Shown piece by piece: positions 60,094-64,000 of a stretch of DNA of 64,000 bases (its first letter is position 1; every line of letters begins with the position of its first letter). The notes under the pieces were generated by a model. The model was not told the origin of the DNA. It did no database searches and saw nothing but the letters and a program-made list of their open reading frames with translations. Origin of the DNA: CAWIJJ01 sp963836405 (GTDB taxonomy: Bacteria > Acidobacteriota > Terriglobia > Bryobacterales > Bryobacteraceae); the NCBI GenBank assembly GCA_963836405.1, contig CAWIJL010000007.1, positions 124,001-188,000 of the forward strand. Reading direction: 5' to 3'. A program made the translations under genes and the position numbers.

Positions 60094-62349
60094 ATGCGAC
60101 GTCTGGCAGCTTGCTTGCTTTCTTCCTCACTGCTTTTTGCGGCGGACTCGGGTCCATTACGGGGTTACTCGGCCGAGTCCGCGCGCGTCCAGCGCGACTG
60201 GGAGGCCAAATTCCGCGCCATTCCGGATACCGCCAACCTGAAAGCTTACATGCAGCGGCTGGCCGCCCGCCCCCATCCGATCGGCTCGGCATACGGCAAA
60301 CAGAACGCCGAGTGGATCCTCGGCAAGTTCCGCGAGTGGGGGCTCGACGCGAATATCGAAACCTTCGACGTTCTCTTCCCTACCCCAAAAGAGCGGCTGC
60401 TCGAGATGGTGGAGCCCACCCGCTTCACCGCCAAGCTCGCCGAGCCCGCGGTTGCGGTGGACCCGACCTCGGCGCAACAGCAGGAGCAGCTCCCGACCTA
60501 TAACGCCTACTCGATCGACGGCGATGTCACCGCGCCGCTCGTGTACGTCAATTTCGGCGTGCCCGACGACTACGACACCCTGGAGCGGCTCGGCATCTCC
60601 GTCAAGGGCGCCATCGTGATCGCGCGTTATGGCGGATCCTGGCGCGGCATCAAGCCCAAAGTCGCGGCCGAGCACGGCGCGGTGGGTTGCCTCATCTACT
60701 CGGACCCGCACGAGGACGGCTACTTCCAGGGCGATGTGTTCCCAGCGGGTCCCTACCGGAATAAAGACGGCGTACAGCGGGGCAGCGTGATGGACATGCC
60801 GGTGTACCCGGGCGATCCGCTGACGCCGGGCGTGGGCGCCACGCCGGAAGCCAAGCGCCTGCCGCGCAATGAAGCCGTTACCCTGACCAAAATTCCGGTG
60901 ATGCCGATTTCCTATGGCGACGCTCAGCCGATGCTCCAGGCCATGGGCGGCCCGGTGGCCCCGGCCGCGTGGCGCGGCTCGCTGCCGGTGACCTACCACG
61001 TCGGTCCGGGCCCCGCCAAGGTGCACCTCAAGCTCGCGTTTAACTGGGACACCAAGCCCGTTTACAACGTCATCGCCCGCATCCCCGGGTCCGCCTTTCC
61101 CGAGGAATGGGTGATTCGCGGCAATCATCACGACGCCTGGGTCAACGGCGCCGACGATCCGGTTTCCGGCGCCAATGCGCTGATGGAAGAGGCGCGCGCG
61201 CTGGCCGCGCTCGTGAAGCAGGGCTGGCGCCCGAAGCGCACCATCGTCTACTGCGTGTGGGACGGCGAGGAGCTCGGACTGCTCGGCTCCACCGAATGGG
61301 CCGAAGCCCACGCCGATGAACTGCGCGCCAAGGCCGTCGCCTACATCAACTCCGACAGCAACGCGCGCGGCTTTCTGGGCATGGAAGGCTCGCATACGCT
61401 CGAACGGTTCCTGAATGGAGTCGCGAAGGATATCGACGACCCGGAGACCGGCGGCACCGTCTGGAAACGTCTCCAGGCCAATCGCATCGCGAATGCCGGC
61501 GGCGCGGATGCGGCAAACGAATTGCGCGGGCGCGCCGACCTGCGCATCGCCGCGCTCGGCTCGGGCTCCGACTACAGCGCCTTTCTGGACCACCTCGGCG
61601 TGCCTTCGGTGAATCTCGGCTACGGCGGCCTCGATGGCGGCGGCATTTACCATTCCATCTACGACGACATTTTCTGGTACACCACCTTCTCCGATAAGGA
61701 TTTCGTTTACGGCCGCGCCCTCGCACAAACCGCCGGGACGGCCGTGATGCGCCTCGCCGGAGCCGAACTCCTGCCCTTCGATTTCGAAAACTTCACCGAT
61801 ACGGTCCGGCGCTACGTGAGCGAAGTGGAGGACCTGGCCCGCGACAAACGCGCCCGGATCGTCGAACGCAACCGCCTGATCGACGACGGTATCTACAAGC
61901 TCACCGCGGACCCACGCCGCCCCATGAAGGCGCCGGAGACGGAACCCGTGCCGCCGTTCCTGAACTTCGCCCCGCTCCAGAACGGCGTCGCCGCCTTGCA
62001 GCGCGTCGCCGACGCTTACAACGACGCTGTGGCGCAGGCGAGCGAAAACGGCGGCTCGGCGCTGGCGCGCGCGGCGCTCAAGGACGTCAACGCCAGGCTG
62101 ATTGCCGTGGAGCGTGCGCTCACGTTGAACGAAGGCTTGCCCAACCGTCCCTGGTTCAAACACCAGATCTATGCGCCCGGCTTTTATACCGGGTACGGGG
62201 TCAAAACGCTGCCCGCTGTCCGCGAGAGCATCGAACAGAAGGACTGGAAACTGGCCGAGGAATCGATCGCCAAAGTGGGCAAAGTTCTGGAGAACGCGGG
62301 CGAGGCGATTCAGAGCGCGACGGCCGAACTCACCCGCGCCGTCCGCTGA
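60094..62349 (+). CDS. Exported M28 metallopeptidase, glutamate-carboxypeptidase II-like
   Basis: 751 residues with a signal peptide (RRLAACLLSSSLLFAA). A protease-associated insert domain (about 140-290; GAIVIARYGGSWRGIKPKVA) sits within the M28 fold. Zinc ligands and catalytic residues are seen in order: GNHHDAWVNGADDPVSG (His, Asp), VWDGEELGLLGS (Glu pair), YINSDSNARG (Asp) and IYHSIYDD (His). The C-terminal helical dimerisation domain of the transferrin-receptor/GCPII type follows. It should trim peptides outside the cytoplasm. It is convergent with the next gene, whose end overlaps it by 40 bases. Confidence 0.93.
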   Translation: MRRLAACLLSSSLLFAADSGPLRGYSAESARVQRDWEAKFRAIPDTANLKAYMQRLAARPHPIGSAYGKQNAEWILGKFREWGLDANIETFDVLFPTPKERLLEMVEPTRFTAKLAEPAVAVDPTSAQQQEQLPTYNAYSIDGDVTAPLVYVNFGVPDDYDTLERLGISVKGAIVIARYGGSWRGIKPKVAAEHGAVGCLIYSDPHEDGYFQGDVFPAGPYRNKDGVQRGSVMDMPVYPGDPLTPGVGATPEAKRLPRNEAVTLTKIPVMPISYGDAQPMLQAMGGPVAPAAWRGSLPVTYHVGPGPAKVHLKLAFNWDTKPVYNVIARIPGSAFPEEWVIRGNHHDAWVNGADDPVSGANALMEEARALAALVKQGWRPKRTIVYCVWDGEELGLLGSTEWAEAHADELRAKAVAYINSDSNARGFLGMEGSHTLERFLNGVAKDIDDPETGGTVWKRLQANRIANAGGADAANELRGRADLRIAALGSGSDYSAFLDHLGVPSVNLGYGGLDGGGIYHSIYDDIFWYTTFSDKDFVYGRALAQTAGTAVMRLAGAELLPFDFENFTDTVRRYVSEVEDLARDKRARIVERNRLIDDGIYKLTADPRRPMKAPETEPVPPFLNFAPLQNGVAALQRVADAYNDAVAQASENGGSALARAALKDVNARLIAVERALTLNEGLPNRPWFKHQIYAPGFYTGYGVKTLPAVRESIEQKDWKLAEESIAKVGKVLENAGEAIQSATAELTRAVR

Positions 62350-62564
62350 GATTTGCGGCGCGCCATCAATTGCTGGTTCAGGTGTCCGAGCGAGGCGAAC
62401 TGCCCCGCATAATCCGCCAGTGCGGGCGTGCGCCGGCGGCGCGGGTTGAAGTCGCGCCGGCGAAACAGGTCGTTCGCGGAAATCACCGCGGTGCCCATCG
62501 GCCGGTATTCGTAGGTGCCCTGCGCCCACGCAAGATCGCCGTCGTACCAGAGGTAGAAGCCCAC
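62310..62564 (-). CDS. Hypothetical protein overlapping the peptidase 3' end
   Basis: About 84 residues from a GTG at 62564 (an ATG at 62597 would place the start inside the receiver-like gene). The sequence GFYLWYDGDLAWAQGTYEYR, then MGTAVISANDLFRRRDFNPR reads like a folded protein, but the C-terminus is basic and of low complexity. No motif is recognised. It is close behind the receiver-like gene on the same strand, so they may be co-transcribed. Confidence 0.45.
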   Translation of the reverse strand: MGFYLWYDGDLAWAQGTYEYRPMGTAVISANDLFRRRDFNPRRRRTPALADYAGQFASLGHLNQQLMARRKSQRTARVSSAVAL

Positions 62565-62571
62565 GCGGACA

Positions 62572-62916
62572 TCATAGCGCGGATGCCAGCAACTCATTGA
62601 CGGCAGTCACCAGTTCCCCGGGCAGGAACGGTTTGCGCAGCATGCGGCAGCACCGGAAAGGGCTGGCGATATCGGGATCGGGACAACCGGAGATATAGAG
62701 GATGCGCAGCCGGTCGCGATGAGGATGAAACAGGTCCGGGGCGTTGGTGATCACCAGTCTCACCGACCCGGCGTCATCCGCAAGAGCGCGCAGCGCCTGG
62801 TAAGGTTTGGCCTCGACTACCGCTAATCCCTGCCGTTCCAGTACCGTACGGACGAAATTTCGGACAAATGGATCCTCAACTAGCAGGATGGCCGCGTTTT
62901 CTCGTTCATCGGACAT
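62572..62916 (-). CDS. Receiver-like protein with Asn at the phospho-acceptor site
   Basis: 114 residues with a CheY-like fold. The acidic pair is partly kept (AAILLVEDPFVRNFV) and the final Lys is present (MLRKPFLPGELVTAV), but the acceptor Asp position is Asn in VRLVITNAPDLF. It cannot be phosphorylated normally. No output domain is attached. It is the third such degenerate stand-alone receiver in the window. Confidence 0.8.
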   Translation of the reverse strand: MSDERENAAILLVEDPFVRNFVRTVLERQGLAVVEAKPYQALRALADDAGSVRLVITNAPDLFHPHRDRLRILYISGCPDPDIASPFRCCRMLRKPFLPGELVTAVNELLASAL

Positions 62917-63049
62917 AGTTTTGAGCCTGCAGGCCCGACAGGCGGCGGCATCATACTTCTATTTTGAATGGTGGATTTTCAGGTAGCAATACCCGCAAAG
63001 GTGTGGATTTCGAGAATGAATTACGGGGAGTCGTGGAGCAGTACGGCCC

Positions 63050-63130
63050 AGCCTCCGAAGAGAGTTTCGGAAAGCGGTCGTTGACCGACATCGGGCCGCC
63101 CATGAAGATCAGCCCGCGCCCCCGGACACG
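63050..63130 (-). pseudogene. Fragment of a class I glutamine amidotransferase-like gene
   Basis: On the minus strand GLIFMGGPMSVNDRFPKLSS is a strong match to the loop after the oxyanion strand in GMP-synthase-type glutamine amidotransferases (usually IFMGGPMSVND). The rest of the domain, including the catalytic Cys and His-Glu, is absent on both sides. It is a remnant inside the 334-base gap 62917-63250, which otherwise shows no gene. Confidence 0.5.
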
Positions 63131-63250
63131 TCGGGCATGGGCGCGCCCGCCGAGGGCCGCGCCATGTAAGCCGCTAAACCTACCGAGCCGCGCACGTCAG
63201 TAAGCGGTGTTTTGGGACTTTGGGTATGTGGCGGAAAGCGAAAACCCGCA

Positions 63251-64000
63251 TCAATTCTTGGCCTGCGCCACCTGAAAGTGGCTCAAGCCGTCGGCGTAAC
63301 TTTTCAGCCCTGCAAACAGCGCCTCCGCCACTTTCTGGCGGTATTCGGGCTTTTTGAGCAGCGCCTCCTCCCGCGAGTTGCTGAGGAAACCGATTTCGGC
63401 GAGAACCGAGGGAATGGTCGCGCCGATAAGCACGATGAAGGGGGCCTTGCGAACGCCGCGGTCTTTGATACCCGGAAAGTGGGCCCTCGAGAACTTGTAC
63501 AGCGCGGTCTGGATTCGCGCGGCGAACTCCTTGGACTCCTCGGCTTTGTCGTGCAGCGTAATTTTCTTGACGATGTCCTGGAGTTCGAAAACCGACTTGC
63601 CGGAACTCGCATTTTCCCTGGAGGCCACTGCCATCGCGTCCTTGGCATCGGTGAAGTTCAGGTAGTACGTTTCGACGCCCGCGATGCGCGCCACCGGAGA
63701 CGAGTTGGCGTGGATCGAAAGAAACAGGTCCGCCTTCTTGTCCGTGGCAAAAGCCGTGCGCTCTTCAAGCGGGATGAAGGTGTCGTCAGTACGGGTATAG
63801 ACTACTTCCGCGCCCATCTTTTCTTCCACCAGTTTGCCCAGGCGCATGGAGACGTCCAGCACCAGTTCTTTCTCGAGCAGCCCCTTGGCGCCCTCGGTGC
63901 CCTGGTCGTGGCCGCCATGTCCCGGATCGATTACGATGCGTCCCACCTTCAGCCCCAGGGCGCGGACCAGCGAGGCGGAACCGCTGCTGGTGGTAGGCCG
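63251..64000 (-). CDS. N-acetylmuramoyl-L-alanine amidase (Amidase_3), 5' end outside window
   Basis: A zinc amidase that cuts the bond between MurNAc and the stem peptide to split septal wall. The frame is open to the right edge, so the N-terminal signal and any AMIN domain are missing; the first visible codons are a Ser/Thr-rich linker. Zinc and catalytic residues are seen: IVIDPGHGGHDQGT (His), the EKELVLDVSMRLGKLVE helix (Glu), FLSIHANSSPVARIAGVETY (His), and LAEIGFLSNSREE (catalytic Glu). About 250 residues are present, covering the full catalytic domain. Confidence 0.95.
   Translation of the reverse strand, partial: RPTTSSGSASLVRALGLKVGRIVIDPGHGGHDQGTEGAKGLLEKELVLDVSMRLGKLVEEKMGAEVVYTRTDDTFIPLEERTAFATDKKADLFLSIHANSSPVARIAGVETYYLNFTDAKDAMAVASRENASSGKSVFELQDIVKKITLHDKAEESKEFAARIQTALYKFSRAHFPGIKDRGVRKAPFIVLIGATIPSVLAEIGFLSNSREEALLKKPEYRQKVAEALFAGLKSYADGLSHFQVAQAKN

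Noticed and set aside
60157..62529. Minus-strand open frame of 790 codons opposite the M28 peptidase
   Set aside because: Shadow of the M28 gene; no start site, no recognisable domain, composition rich in Arg, Gly and His as expected for antisense frames.
62964..63203. 79-codon plus-strand frame in the gap before the amidase
   Set aside because: Arg/Pro-rich tail, and the opposite strand explains the region better as a GATase remnant.

Overview
The window is GC-rich bacterial DNA that most likely comes from an acidobacterium near Bryobacterales/'Solibacter'. This is inferred from several traits: two FtsX/MacB-like permeases of the acidobacterial orphan type, a very large Oar-like TonB receptor with an N-terminal carboxypeptidase-regulatory domain, tandem DUF1593 proteins, and a tmRNA whose tag reads ANTQFAYAA. 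No 16S gene is present to settle it.

Left part (1-22.7 kb): the end of a parvulin isomerase, a zinc-ribbon protein, a HigA-like antitoxin with a decayed HigB, and an MFS transporter. The rod-shape cluster follows: mreB-mreC-mreD, a UbiA/DPPR-synthase-like prenyltransferase, a GT-C-like membrane protein, mrdA (PBP2) and rodA. Next come an RNase E/G with a very large insert inside its S1 domain, two exported proteins, ssrA (tmRNA), hicAB, an OmpA-like protein, two exported HExxH proteins, a Gfo/Idh oxidoreductase and a lipoprotein foldase.

Middle part (22.7-40 kb): an accessory region where many genes are broken by single-base indels. It includes a methyltransferase, an unknown secreted protein, a YedY-like molybdoenzyme, a permease, an EcoRI-family methyltransferase, a DUF262-HNH nuclease, a DUF1593 protein and the TonB receptor. 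Both halves of each gene still read well, so either decay is recent or the assembly has indel errors. Within this stretch lies the best find: a peroxiredoxin whose peroxidatic cysteine codon is TGA, followed at the right distance by a bacterial SECIS-like hairpin, i.e. a probable selenocysteine peroxiredoxin. It sits next to tRNA-Pro(UGG). A putative restriction-modification pair of visibly lower GC follows the tRNA.

Right part (40-64 kb): a three-gene membrane stress cassette, B12-dependent ribonucleotide reductase, receiver-like proteins without the phospho-aspartate, a second permease, a SerA-like dehydrogenase and a beta-barrel-like exported protein. Then comes a compact group made of a secreted protein plus an output-less CHASE2 membrane protein, converging on a Tat-exported caspase plus a periplasmic repeat protein. 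This group lies between a broken and an intact copy of the same XRE regulator. The intact copy heads an XRE-NfeD-flotillin-PspA membrane-protection operon, followed by a PH-like protein and an M28 peptidase. The window ends inside an N-acetylmuramoyl-L-alanine amidase gene.

Functions are assigned from recognisable motifs only; no database search was possible.
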